This document shows positions 11,297 through 22,500 of a DNA stretch of 64,000 nucleotides, piece after piece (positions within the stretch are counted from its first letter, which is position 1; every line of letters starts with the position of its first letter). This stretch comes from Cryptomeria japonica (taxonomy: Eukaryota; Streptophyta; Pinopsida; Cupressales; Cupressaceae): positions 140,222,849 to 140,286,848 of the forward strand of contig NC_081410.1 in the NCBI RefSeq assembly GCF_030272615.1, read 5' to 3'. Below the pieces are notes generated by a model. The model ran no database searches, was not told the DNA's origin, and saw nothing but the letters and a program-made list of their open reading frames with translations. Position numbers and translations under genes: made by a program.

Positions 11297-13261
11297 TCAA
11301 GTATGACTATCTCCGGATGGAGATGGTCTCACTCCAGCTGCACTTGCCCCTGGATCTCCAGGAGGGTCCTGTCTAGCTCCAGATATGCTTGCCCTTGGAT
11401 CTCCAAGAGGGTCCTGTCTCATCGGCCCAGTCACTCCTCGGCTCTCAAATCGTGTCTCGACAGTTCGAGATCGACTCGATCTCGACTGTGCAAAACTCTC
11501 TACCTGCCGGTCTCTGGGAACTGCAGCCTCATAATGTCGCCTGTAATACTCCACCTCCTGGACACTCCGTGTCAGCTCTCTAAGGGTGTCTCTCAAAGGA
11601 CCACCTGCCGCTGCTCTCTGTACAGTCGCTAAAGCCTCCTCTGCTCGACCCCGCCGCTCTATCTCCGTATCTCTCTCAGCGGTCAACTGAGAAATCTGCC
11701 GCTGATAGGTCAAAATCTGTGCCTGCAGCTGCTGCACAGTAATTTGTAGGGTCCGGATCTGTGCATCTTCTATATGACCCGACACTCAAACCTATAGTGG
11801 TACCTGTGCTGGTGCCACCCCTCCCACTCGGCCTGTCCTAGGTATGGGAGGTGGGAGTATATCTACCCTCCTCCTCTGTGCTGGTCTCACCACCTCCTCC
11901 TCTCCCCCCACTGTAGCTAGCACCTCTATCACTCTCCCCTCTCTCCCAGCTCCAATGGCCAATCCTCCTCTCCCCCTCTCAATCCTACCCTACCGTACCG
12001 CTCTCTGCACACCTCTACCACCCTGCCTCCCCCTGGCTCCTCTACCTCCTCCATCATCTCCATCGTCTCCGTCATCTCCATCATCTCCCCCCTCCTCTCC
12101 ATCTGAATCAAATGCTGGCCTCATCTCCTCTGGATCTGAGATCCTCACTACTGCCCGCGTAGCAAACAAACGAGCAAACTCTTCAGTCATCCCTGCATCC
12201 TGTATCTCTGGGGCATAGTCCCAGATCTGTCCTGCCAGCCCTGTGAACTCCTCTATGGCCACGACACTATCAATAGTCGACCTCCAATCAGCCACATCCT
12301 GCTGCCACCGTGCATACAAGCACGCTCCTGGTGGAATCCCCTGTTGCCTCCCAAACTGCCGCAAAACTCGGGTCACTAAAAACTGCTCAATGACAAACGG
12401 AGTCCTCTCAATCAGATACCTTGTCATGAAAATGAACGGCATCTCTATCCCATCCTCTGCCCACACCTCGCAACCTATATACGGTCTCTAGGTGATCGTA
12501 TCTATGTCATCAAAAACTCTCCTCCAGTGTTCTAGTTTGCCCAGCTTACACTGGACAACTAGGCCTCTGTATCCATAGGCGTATGCTGCACCTACGGGCC
12601 TATCTCTGTCTGCCAATGGCCTCGCTACTGGGATGTGCTCCCAGCACCATACCTGTAATAGGGTCACACCCGCTGATAAGCTCCCATAACTGAAGTATAC
12701 TATCTCATGCAAGCTCCTGTAAAGATGGGCCAACATTGCTGACCCCCACGCAAATCTCCGACCCTGTGTAACCATTTGCTCCAGGACCAGCCCCCATCCT
12801 ACTGAAAATCCCTTTGACCTGCGATCAGGACAAAGGAATCCCCCAATGAATCCTGCCAATACAGATGGCAGCGGTGCATAATCCAGATCCAAAAACTCCT
12901 GCCAGGGGATCTCATAGCCACAGACGGCACTCTCATCATGAAATATACGGCGCAGTGCCTCTGTGCCGCCCTCCTCTGTCTGCTCATAAGGTAAAATGGC
13001 CCCTACCACAGGAATGCGCAAAATCCGGTAGCAATCCTCCAGTGTCACGGTCATCTCTCCAGTGGCAAAATGAAAGGTGTTTGTGTCGCTATGCCACCTC
13101 TCTGCCAATGCTGTCAAAAGTCCCCGATTCATAGTGAACCGAGGCATATCCAGAAGCGAGGTCAATCCACATCTCTCTATAATATCCAAGTCTGCCTGTG
13201 ACAGACGTGGTATCAGCGTCCATGGTCTCAGGAATCTCTCTCTCGACTGCACAATACCCAA
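11297..13261 (-). pseudogene. Antisense plant mobile domain (PMD) protein gene, broken
   Basis: Three open segments (13261-12488, 12466-11990, 11785-11297) lie in one frame on the minus strand and are separated only by stops, so they are one gene of about 655 codons. The N-terminal 250 residues fit the plant mobile / aminotransferase-like domain: WHSDTNTFHFATGEMTVTLED, ILRIPVVG, and an RPY segment just after the TAG at 12488. An acidic Asp-Gly linker (DGDDGDDGDDGG) follows, then a C-terminal coiled coil (IRTLQITVQQLQAQI). PMD frames are known inside Ty3/gypsy elements and in host silencing factors of the MAIN/MAIL1 family. The frame lies antisense to gag-pol. The role here is unknown; regulation of host silencing is a guess. 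Confidence 0.82.
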
Positions 13262-13770
13262 ACGCTCCTGTCAACAAACAAAACATATCCAATATCAGTT
13301 TCCACATCAACACAAAGATATCAAAATAAAACCTACATCAAAAACATGAAACAATTTGCTCATCTACAATCAAAGTTCAACATCCTATCATTTCATAACA
13401 ACTTGTAAAACAACTCAAGTTCTTAAAAACCATATCAAAACTTGTAAAACAACTCAAGTACCACAATCACATAAACTTGTAAAATAACTCAAGTTTCCCA
13501 CCCATATCAGCTTGTAAAACAACTCAAGTTTCCAGCCCATATCGGCTTGTAAAACAACTCAGGCTTTCATACACATTGAACTTGAAACAGACAACGCAAA
13601 TACATCATATTCTGATCAAAACAACAGCTTGATAATCTATACATAACTTGGCAAATTGCACATCAAAACAAGTTATACAAATATCCTCTTGGATAGATAC
13701 ATCACAACGCGACAGACACACAAAAACACAACTTTTCAAATTTGATCAAAACTGCAAAAAAAAATTTCGG
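13262..13770 (-). other. Leader of antisense gene, proximal part
   Basis: AT-rich, non-coding stretch between the PMD start and array B. It contains the 35-bp tandem repeat listed separately. Read on the minus strand it would be 5' untranslated leader. Confidence 0.5.
13402..13563. repeat. 35-bp tandem repeat with small hairpin
   Basis: CTTGTAAAACAACTCAAG or a one-base variant starts at 13402, 13441, 13476, 13511 and 13546: spacing 39 then three times 35 bp. Each core can pair CTTG with CAAG, and ACTTG with CAAGT in some copies. The last copy is altered (CTCAGG). Confidence 0.85.
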
Positions 13771-14227
13771 ATGCGCTAAAACAAACCTTCAATGCGCTAA
13801 AACAAACCCACGCGCTAGGCTGCTTGTCCTACGCGCTAATCTATATGTTCTATGCGCTAGAATATATCTACACTCTACTCTTTTCTTCCATTGCGCTACC
13901 TAATCTGTCCTATGCGCTAGAACCTATCTACGCACTACCATATCCCTCCTAGGCGCTACCCTTTTAGCCCTATGCGCTAGGTTAGTCCTACGCGCTAAAC
14001 CCCTTTGCCTATGCGAACCCCGACAACTCCTATGCGCTAGGTCATACCTACGCGCTACCCTGTTTCCCCTACGCGCTACCCAAGCCTTTGCATGCACTAT
14101 TTTATCTACACGCGCTAACCTACAGATCCTATGCGCTAACTAAACATTTTCGGACGCAACTTCTAAATTTAAATCTAATGCGCTATTCTACACTTTGTAT
14201 GCGCTACTATTGACCCTAGACGCGCTA
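13771..14227 (-). repeat. Array B: inverted octamer array, 60-bp unit
   Basis: On + the motif reads A(C/T)GCGCTA, the reverse complement of the array A octamer. Starts are at 13771, 13792, 13810, 13831, 13852, 13870, 13891, 13912, 13930, 13951, 13972, 13990, 14011, 14032, 14050, 14071, 14092, 14110 and 14131. After a degenerate site near 14152 come 14178, 14199 and 14220. Spacing repeats as 21, 21, 18 and so gives an exact 60-bp unit over at least six units. Some sites are decayed, for example 13870 and 14011. Confidence 0.93.
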
Positions 14228-14819
14228 AAACGAACTATCCGAACTTTAAAATTCAAAAAAACACCTGAAAATGACAAAATAAAAAATCCAAAAGGGGTAA
14301 AAAATGTTGACTTACTGGTGGTCCACGCGCTCCTGGTCTCCGATATCTCCGGATGCGCTCGAAACGGTGTCTGTGATAGGGAATAGGCATTTTCTCTCCA
14401 GAGCAAATTCTCTTTTCTTCAAAGTCAATAAAGCACAAATGACTTTAAATCAACCCCTTTTCCCCTTTTATAAGAGGAAAATGAAATTAGGGTTAGCCAA
14501 CTGGACCTATAATATGGTCGCGGTTTCCCCTATACCAAAACAGTTGTAACTTATCGGGAGATGAATCAATTCACACACCTTTTACATGCACGACATCATA
14601 TACATCATACGAACTTCACCAAATTAAAATAAAAATTTTCTTTCAAAAAAATTGATTCATCTCCTGAGGGGGCATCACACATCAAATATCGAATCTGGGG
14701 CACGACTGGCAAATCATAAGAGTGACACAACAAAAATTGCATTTGATCATAAATCATGATAAAGCATCATTTTCTTTGAAATAACATGTGCACACACGTC
14801 ACTTCAAAGACGGGCAAAA
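14228..14819. other. Region between array B and 3' LTR
   Basis: No credible gene. It contains two further isolated ACGCGCT/ATGCGCT words near 14324 and 14353, a minus-strand TATA box at 14465-14472, and the polypurine tract at 14805-14819 (CAAAGACGGGCAAAA) that primes plus-strand synthesis just before the LTR. Confidence 0.6.
14465..14472 (-). promoter_or_regulatory. Candidate TATA box of antisense PMD gene
   Basis: The minus strand reads CTCTTATAAAAGGGG here, a good plant TATA box. It lies about 240 bp upstream of array B and 1.2 kb upstream of the PMD start, in the right orientation. No transcript evidence is available. Confidence 0.45.
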
Positions 14820-16291
14820 TGTAGACGTATAAAAATGACCATATTCCTAAATGAATATTTTATGTTCATTTCTCTATTTGATTAAATCCAATTTGATTAA
14901 ATTATCCACATTCTTCTATTTAATTAAATAAATTATTCAATTTATTTAAATTAAATTCACTATATCCATTTAATGAATAAATCATTTTATTCAATTAAAT
15001 CCCCCCTATCCACTTTTAATTAAATTCAAATTTAATTAAATAGTTATCCCAAATTGAATAAATCAAATTTATTTAATTACAACCAAGTTGAATGAAAATC
15101 ATTTAATTCAATTAAATCCTATTATCCCTCCATCCACTTGCAAAATCCCAAACCCATTCCTAATCCCTTCTAGAATCTTCTAATTACTTCTAATTAACCT
15201 AACCCTCCTCTAAATTTTGTCACATCCCTAAGCAAAGGGAAGTCACTTTTCAAAAACCTTAAAGTCTTTGATAACCATTGAAGGTTTTCAACCTTCAACC
15301 ACTAAAACCCTTAAAGTCTTTGAAAACCATTAAAGGCTTCCAATCTTCAACCACTTAATCCCCAAAGTCTCCAATAACCATTAATGGTTAATTCAAACCT
15401 TCCCACATGGTTAAAACATTTGTTTTGACTCAACCTCTATCCAACCCAAGGGTCTCATCAGGCCATTAATGCTTTGACCATGATTATCTCTTAATCATTT
15501 GCACAAAGGTTTATCCTTGGATTAACTCTTAATCCAGTGGGTAAGCCTAACTTAGACTTGACCCTTAGCCTTTAGATAACCATGAGGTCTTCTCAGGCCT
15601 TTAATGCCTCCAACCTCTTCTCTCAACCCAATCCTATGTTGACACTTGTCACCATTTCATTGGTGCCAATTGTGCACATGGATCCCCAACTTTCAAACTT
15701 GGCCTTTGATTGAACCATTCAATCCTGACCATCCATTGCCCTGTTTGTGCTATAAATAGAGCTCTCATTCCTCCATTTTTAACAATCATCTTTCAAATTT
15801 GAAGCATTATACTTATGCTCAAATTCTTTCAAACTTTCATATCATCTTTATGCTCATCATTTAGCCTCTTTTAGATCAGGAATATAGAGTAAATATGCAT
15901 GTTTAGATTACTTTCTTTATCATTTTAGTTCAACCATAGACTAAATATAGTATGCTAGGATAGTATTCATACTAATCTTGTCATCTTATCATTTAGTTTA
16001 TTGCATTTTAGCATCATACATAGCTTACAATACATCTCATACTAAAATCTATCAAAGCATCTCTCGTTCTCATATTTGCCATCCCTAAACCATTTTGCTC
16101 AGTAATCTAAGAGCAAAAACATTGGTTTGAGGGACATTGTGAGATAGAGAACCATGGGACCCTCCTTGGAAAGCTGAGTAACACTACGTTACTCCATAGC
16201 TTGCATCAAGAAGTCCTGTGTGTGTGTGTGGACTAGTATTTTACAATATTTTCACATATTAAGTTTTATTCGCCCACTTTTCCCGCATACA
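14820..16291 (+). repeat. 3' LTR of Tat element
   Basis: Starts TGTAGACG directly after the polypurine tract and ends CATACA at the target copy GATTG, length 1472 bp. The left part (about 14870-15120) is very AT-rich with many TTTAATTAAATT words. Three copies of a 51-52 bp unit (AAAGTCT at 15261, 15313, 15364) follow. A strong TATA box, TATAAATA, is at 15751-15758. The other LTR is outside the window, so the left end rests on the tract and the TG. Confidence 0.82.
15751..15758 (+). promoter_or_regulatory. TATA box in Tat LTR
   Basis: GCTATAAATAGAGC is a canonical plant TATA box inside the LTR, about 540 bp before its end. In the 5' LTR the equivalent site would drive the genomic RNA. Confidence 0.6.
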
Positions 16292-17088
16292 GATTGTAAT
16301 GATGAACCTTGAGTGGTATTGTAACATATTTATATTAAATGAAATGGATGTATGTGATGTGGATAAGTATTGTTGTTCGAAACTAAATGATGTATTTTAT
16401 ATTCTTGATGAACCATGTTAAAAGTAAATCGGGTAAATGTTGTGATAATGGTATTAGATTTGAAATGATGTCTTTAACTAATGATTTAAGTAGAAGAAAT
16501 GTTATGTCTTGATATGATCTATGAGTTTGAGTAATGTTGGAAGATATCTTAGGACATGTTTATGAGTTGTGATTAAAGAATTTGAAATTATAGTATCATA
16601 CTTTGTAGACAAGGATCTAATGATTGAATTGAAATCTTATAATGATTGGGGTGTAATTGAAGGTTCCTTATGAAATATTGTATGGATTTTCTTAGTGAAT
16701 GAATTGATAATAGTATTAATGGAAATTACTAGTAAGTGTATGGGTAGATGGTAAAATGAATGCTTTTCTTTTAGGAAAGGATTATAATGTATCATGTGTT
16801 ATGGTTTAAGATTATATCTCCATTTGGTGGATGCTATTAGTGGTTATGGAATTAGGATATTGTATCATAGTTTGTGTTGAGATGAATTCATGTAGTTACC
16901 TGATTTTTAATGAGATGATTGTTGGTTAGTTGATAGAGTGTAAGAGATTTTATGAGTATTAAACGAGCTATGGGTTAAATGTTTAAGAAGACTTTGTGAG
17001 TATTGCATTATGTGCTTTTGGAATCATGATGAAGTAATAAGTATGCTAGGAGCATAGAATTATAAATGACTATTTAGAAGTTAATTGT
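16292..17088 (+). repeat. LARD 5' LTR, segment 1
   Basis: Matches 35948-36743 of the 3' LTR. It begins with the target copy GATTG of the Tat insertion and ends with the target copy ATTGT of the gag-only element. It contains no coding frame. Confidence 0.9.
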
Positions 17089-18328
17089 TGTAGCGTCCTA
17101 AAATTGTGACACTTGCAATTTCAACTGCATTTGGGTCTTCACGATGGCGATGCAAAACGGAACCTGAATGGAGACCCCGAAACTTGTTCATGACATCAAA
17201 AACTGCATTTTTCAGCACCCTGGCCTGATCCTCCTTGCACCCTGCTGTCCCGGGAGGTGAGACCATGGTGCCCAGCGCCCTGGTCCCCTAGGACCATGGT
17301 GCCCAGCACCCTGGTCCCTGGCCCTATTTTGGGCCCGGTCTCTTATGGGGCTTCGGGTCTTTAAGTTTGCAAATTGGAAAATAATGTTTCCTGGTCGGCC
17401 CAAGGTCGGAAAAATCAGTCTATCAACCCTAATTGACAAGTATATAAACCACATTTCCTCTCCCATTTGAGGAGGTCAAAAAAAGGGAATAAGCAAGAAC
17501 AAAAGACGCGAAAGCGATATTCAAACATTCAAGCATTCAAGCATTCAAGCATTCCTTCAAGCAATTGAGCATTCTAAGTCTCCATTCAAGGCTAAGTGTT
17601 GCATTCAAGACAAGGATTCAACCATTGAAGAGGAGATCACATACAACATACAACATACTACATACATTACACCTTCGCATGTAAGAATACAAACATTCTT
17701 ACAATAAGGTATAAGTACTTGTTTACATTACAAACATTTACATTTACAGCATTCTCATTTCTCGGTTAATTCCAAAATCGGGGTTTGACCTAAAGGCAAA
17801 CCCCTCATCCCTAACCCCCCAATCGTCCTCTCTTTTCTATGTGTAGGTTGCAGGTACGCGGTTGTAATTGAAGATCTGGTATCCTTGTGCAGAGACGAAC
17901 AGATCCCCCTTCGTTTCACGGATTTTTCGGAGCACCGTGTGCACGCAGGGCGCTATCGTCCCGTCAACTTTCGCTCAAATTTGTAGAACAGCACCGTCTC
18001 GACATTTTACTGCTAATTCTAGGTCCGTAGCTTCATTCCATATCCCTATCTCTATTTATAAGCGAATCTTTCCTACTTTACATGCATTCCTAGTTCAATC
18101 TTTCTATCTATATTCTTTACAAAAGAGGGTATCCTTGATGTCTTAACCCTTGAAACTCATTTAGAATCCAATCTTGCATTGCGTGGGATTGGATCTTGTG
18201 GGTTTCAACCCCTCTTTTGAATGTAAAGTCTCTCCTAAGTGAAAACCATCAACCCTAGTAACTCTCCCTTCTCTCTCCTTGGAGTTGGGGAGGGGAGAAC
18301 AACTAGGGTTCGATTTTTCCGCTTTACA
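17089..18328 (+). repeat. 5' LTR of gag-only element
   Basis: 1240 bp. A TATA box, TATATAAA, is at 17441-17448. A GC-rich tandem unit of 31 bp (GCCC..CCTGGTCC) near 17270-17330 has one copy fewer than in the 3' LTR. Repeats of CAAGCATT are near 17525-17570. A GACCGTGTGCAC hairpin relative lies near 17927-17960. Confidence 0.93.
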
Positions 18329-19512
18329 TTTTGGTGAACCTGACATGAACATCCTCATTCTGATTATTCATGGTTAGATCTGAAAATTTTGCTTCCTTAA
18401 TTACATTTCCATGTTTGATCTTTTGCAAATTTTAGAGGCTAATTGCATAAAAACCCTAAAATTTTCTTTTTAGTAATTGAGCTTGTGAAATGTTTAATTG
18501 TTAATGCTTGTTTCAGATCTACCCTTCTATTGCAAATTGTTAATTCATATTTGTGCTTTAATTCTAAAAATTAAGTGGTTAAATTTCAAAACCCTAATTT
18601 TTAAGACTTTCTTGATTCAACCTTTGACTGATAATTTCACTAATCAAAACACTTCCAAACCGGCTGTAACTTTGGATTCCGCAATAAAATCACAATATCT
18701 TTCATCCCTGAAAATTTGGAAAAAAGTTGCGAGGACCGTGTGCACCCCGAGCGCCATCGTCCCTGACATTTTTTTCAAAATTTCAGGAGTTAGATCTTAC
18801 TGTATTTTTCTACTAAAATCCAGAATTTTGGCTGATTTTATCAATTGTAACACTTTCAAAATTAAAGTCAAAGTTGGTCTAGCGATTGCTTGGATTGAGG
18901 CTTCTAATCATTCAAAAATTGTTGAAATTGAAATTTGTATCAAAATTGTGTTTCTTACAGTCCTAAATCTGAAAAGCGTGTTGGCATTCATTCGAAATTT
19001 CAGTACTTTATTCAAATCTTTACAATTTGTGACTTTTGAAATTAAGTGTTTAATTGCAACAACCTTGATTTCCACTTTCAAATTCGAATTTTGCATGAAA
19101 TCGAGTCAACTTTTAAATTTCAAAGCCTGCATTGCTTTCAGTATTTCCTCTAAAATCATAAAATTCAAGATTTCAGTTTCCCTCTCTTTTTCAAAACTCA
19201 AATTTTGCATTTTTCAACAATCTTGGTAGGGTTCAATTTTGAGATTGCAACTTTAATTTGGCCTATCTATAGATCGTAAAATCACTCAATTTTTTCAGAT
19301 TAGCTTTAAAATCATCATAACTTTCATCCCTGAAAATTTCAAAAAAAGTTGCGAGGACCGTGTGCACTCCGTTCGCCACGGTCCCGGACATTTTTTTCGA
19401 AATTTTGGGAGATTGTCCTGATTGCATTTAACAGCTTAAATTTAGGAGATTGGCTGATTTTATTGAAATTTGCTACCTCTAAAATTCAAAATCTTCTCTC
19501 TCTCTTTAGTGC
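18329..19512 (+). other. Untranslated leader of gag-only element
   Basis: AT-rich leader between primer site and gag with no credible domain in its open frames. It carries two copies of a ~100-bp direct repeat (about 18687-18790 and 19308-19412), each centred on a hairpin beginning GGACCGTGTGCAC. Confidence 0.65.
18687..19412 (+). repeat. Two dispersed leader repeats with GC hairpin
   Basis: Both copies read CTTTCATCCCTGAAAATTT, an A-run, GTTGCGA, hairpin, then GACATTTTTTTC. In the second copy GGACCGTG (19355-19362) pairs perfectly with CACGGTCC (19377-19384). In the first (18733-18740 with 18755-18762) one pair is lost. A third relative sits in each LTR (near 17927 and 24549). Confidence 0.8.
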
Positions 19513-22500
19513 ATGAGTTTTACAACAATAAGTCCTGCTTACACTATTCCCGTTAGACGAAGCCTTAGAATTAAGTCTTTCCAAGGTGTAATTACCGAGG
19601 AGATGGAACCTAATTTGAATGGCCTTTTTAACGAGGACATGGGTAATTCCTCTAATCCTCTTAATGATGAAGAAGCTCTCCATGAGGTTTCTGTAGAACA
19701 ACTTTCAAAATTGGATAACCAATTGATGATTTTCGACAATGGATGTCTCAAGAATACCCTGATAGTCAAGCTCTTCCTTTAATTGAGGGTCTAAAACGTA
19801 TGGTTCAAAGTGATAAGAATGGAATTGATATTTTGTGTGGTATTGTGCACATTGTGGATTCGAATGTGATGCCTATGAAAAGTTGTGCCGAAACTTTAGG
19901 TTATACACAACCTCCTACTCAAGTTAATCATTCTATTCCTTTGACAACTCCTATTGCTAGTATACCTACTTTTACATCAAACATAATGACTACTTCAATA
20001 CAAGACATTCCTCCTATGATCACTAATCATGGGGGCAATCCCTCTTTTTCAATCAACCCTCTTCCTTCATTCAATCTAACTTCTTCATTCATTCCTTCAA
20101 TGAGTGTTCCTATTATATCTCCACAAATGAACATGACGCAAGGGGGCAATTCATTTAACCATTCCATTCCTCCTTGTAGTGTTCCTCCTTTCCAATCATC
20201 TCCTATGACTAACTATCATAGTGTCCCACCACCTTACTCTCTACCTTCTTTCAATAACATAACACCTCCGTCACAATCTAACACGTCTAACATGAACTCT
20301 TCGACTGAAGCGACCATTAACAATCTTGCACAAACTGTCTCTTCTTTACAACAACAAATTGCCTCTATGAATCAATCTAAGTTTAGTGTGCCCACATTTG
20401 ATGTTGCGAGCCCACTTTCTCTTGACATTGTTTGAGCTATCCCCCCTAAACATGTTGAAATTCTGCATTTGGAGCTTTATAATGGTAAGGGTGATCCTCT
20501 AACACATGTTAAGACCTTTCAAACAATATGTACTGTTTTTGCTTATGACCAAAGGTTGCTTGCAAAACTGTTTACTAGAACATTAAGAGATAAAGCCCTA
20601 CAATGGTATTGCTCGTTGCCTTCCTATTCTATTACTTCTTTTGAACAACTTGCAAATGCTTTTATTCAACAATTTCAAAACAATATAAGTCCTAAAGTTA
20701 CTTTGATTGATTTAATGCATTGTAAACAAGGTGTTAAAGAAAACGTGACTGATTTCATTGGTAGATATAAGCATTTGTATGCTCAAATTTCTTTTCCAAT
20801 GCCTGACAATGACATTCAAAGAATCTTTATTTCTAATTTACAAAAAGATATTAGAGAAACACTCCTATTTTCTGAGTTTACTTCTTTCCAATAGTTGTGC
20901 GCAACTCTTCACAATTATCAACTGACTGTGAGTCAAATGGAACAAGCAAATCCTATGGCTCCGAGTGATAAGGGTGATAGTAGTCAACAACCATTTGGGA
21001 AGTTTAAACCAAAAAGAGAGTCCATTAAATTCAATGAAAACATCATCAACAACAATGTGAATGCGGCATCAGGTGTGCCTCCTATTTCTAAGTTTTTCAA
21101 GAAAGAAAGAAAGTTCACTCCTTTGAATGAATCATTGCATAGTATTATGAATAAGTTATTGGAACAAAATGTGCTTACTCTTCCTCCTATAAGGCAAATA
21201 GATCCTGCAAAGATTAACTCACCCTATTTTGATAACAAATCTTTTTGTCAATTTCATCGTCATCCTGGGCATGATACTCAAAAATGTTTTGCTTTAAAGG
21301 GTAAAATTCAAGATTTGATTGATAATAATACTATCTCTGTTTTTGGAATGAATGATAAAGGCAACACATCTGTAGCTCCTCCTAACCAAAATCTTCAGAT
21401 TTTTACTGATCCATTGCCTTCTCATACCTCTAATGCGATTGATACTAATGATTCCTCTGTCTCACCTGATGATCTTGTGTCCATGACTCCGAATGTGATT
21501 AACTTTGTAGAGCAGAAGAAAATCCCTAAAGAACCTTCCATCACCTTTGATTCTAGTGAAACTATCAGGGCACCTGATGGTCCTTTATATATAGTTGCAA
21601 AAGTCAAGAATACACCTTGTCGTGGAGTGCTTATTGATCCTTCTTGTATGGTTAATATCATTACTGAAGAATTTCTTTTTACTTTGCAATTGAATCAAGT
21701 GATCTATGATGAAACAAATGTGGTTGTGAAACTATTTGATGCATTTTCTTCTCCTGCAATTGGTTCTATTACATTACCTATTGAGGTCCATAACAAATCC
21801 CTTGATGTGGACTTTGCTATTATTCCATCATCCGAACAATTTCGTGTGAAGCTAGGCTATCCTTGGCTATCTTCCATGAAAGCTATTGCTTCTCCTATTC
21901 ACAAGTGTTTGAAATTTCCCCATAATGGTGAAGTTGTTACTGTCAATCATAGTCTCTTTAAACCAGCTGAAAGAACTTCTAGCGTTCCTATTGATTACTT
22001 TTGGCCTAAACAATTCCAATCTCTTCCTCCGCGAAGTGATCATCTTTTCAAATCTTATCAAAAGTGGAAGAAAGATATAATCCTATCTCTAAGTGAACCT
22101 AGAACACCCAAACTTGACATTCCTATCGTTCTTGAGAAGGAAGTTCTTCCTTTGAAAGATAAAACTAATGTCTTTCCTCAAGAAGATTCCCAACCCATTC
22201 CCATGAATGTGACTATGCCTATATCTAATAAACTTCCTAAAAGTAGACCTATACGTCCTCGTCATGATGGACTTGGTCTCCTTCCTAAACCAAATATTCC
22301 TCCCTTATATGGAGCAGTTCCTCCTCCTTCCTCTTATGGAGAGAAGAGACCTTCCTCTTCTCCTACTGTTCAACCTAGGAGACCACAGCCTAAACACCCA
22401 AGTGATAAGGATGAGAACATTCCTCCTCCTCAATCTTCTCAACTTCCTACTAAGACTAGATGAAATCGTTCTACACGTGAACGCCGATGAAAGCGTCGTC

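Larger units (their letters stand above)
1..16291 (+). mobile_element. Tat-lineage Ty3/gypsy LTR retrotransposon (5' end outside window)
   Basis: Domain order is gag, aspartic protease, G-patch, reverse transcriptase, RNase H, a second archaeal-type RNase H, then integrase. The second RNase H between RT/RH and integrase is the hallmark of the Tat lineage (established knowledge). A long 3' region with an antisense PMD gene follows, then one LTR at 14820-16291. The right end is fixed by comparison with the uninterrupted LARD LTR at 35948: element ...CATACA, then target copy GATTG at 16292-16296. The left LTR is not in the window. The coding frame carries at least eight in-frame stops and two frameshifts, so this copy is dead. 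It is inserted in the 5' LTR of the LARD. Confidence 0.93.

Noticed and set aside
11844-12218. Ser/Pro-rich + strand frame
   Set aside because: It is the complement of the acidic Asp-Gly linker of the antisense PMD gene, which has a recognisable domain in the same frame.
16202-16240. Short TG run (TGTGTGTGTGTG) as functional signal
   Set aside because: Only about six units, inside the Tat LTR; nothing beyond a small microsatellite.
17868-18146. 92-codon frame in the LTR, repeated at 24488-24766
   Set aside because: Present in both LTRs simply because LTRs are duplicates; no domain, and it crosses the hairpin motif.
18498-19229. 243-codon frame in the leader of the gag-only element
   Set aside because: Low-complexity Phe/Lys/Ile-rich translation of AT-rich leader; no domain, and the two hairpin repeats lie in and beside it.
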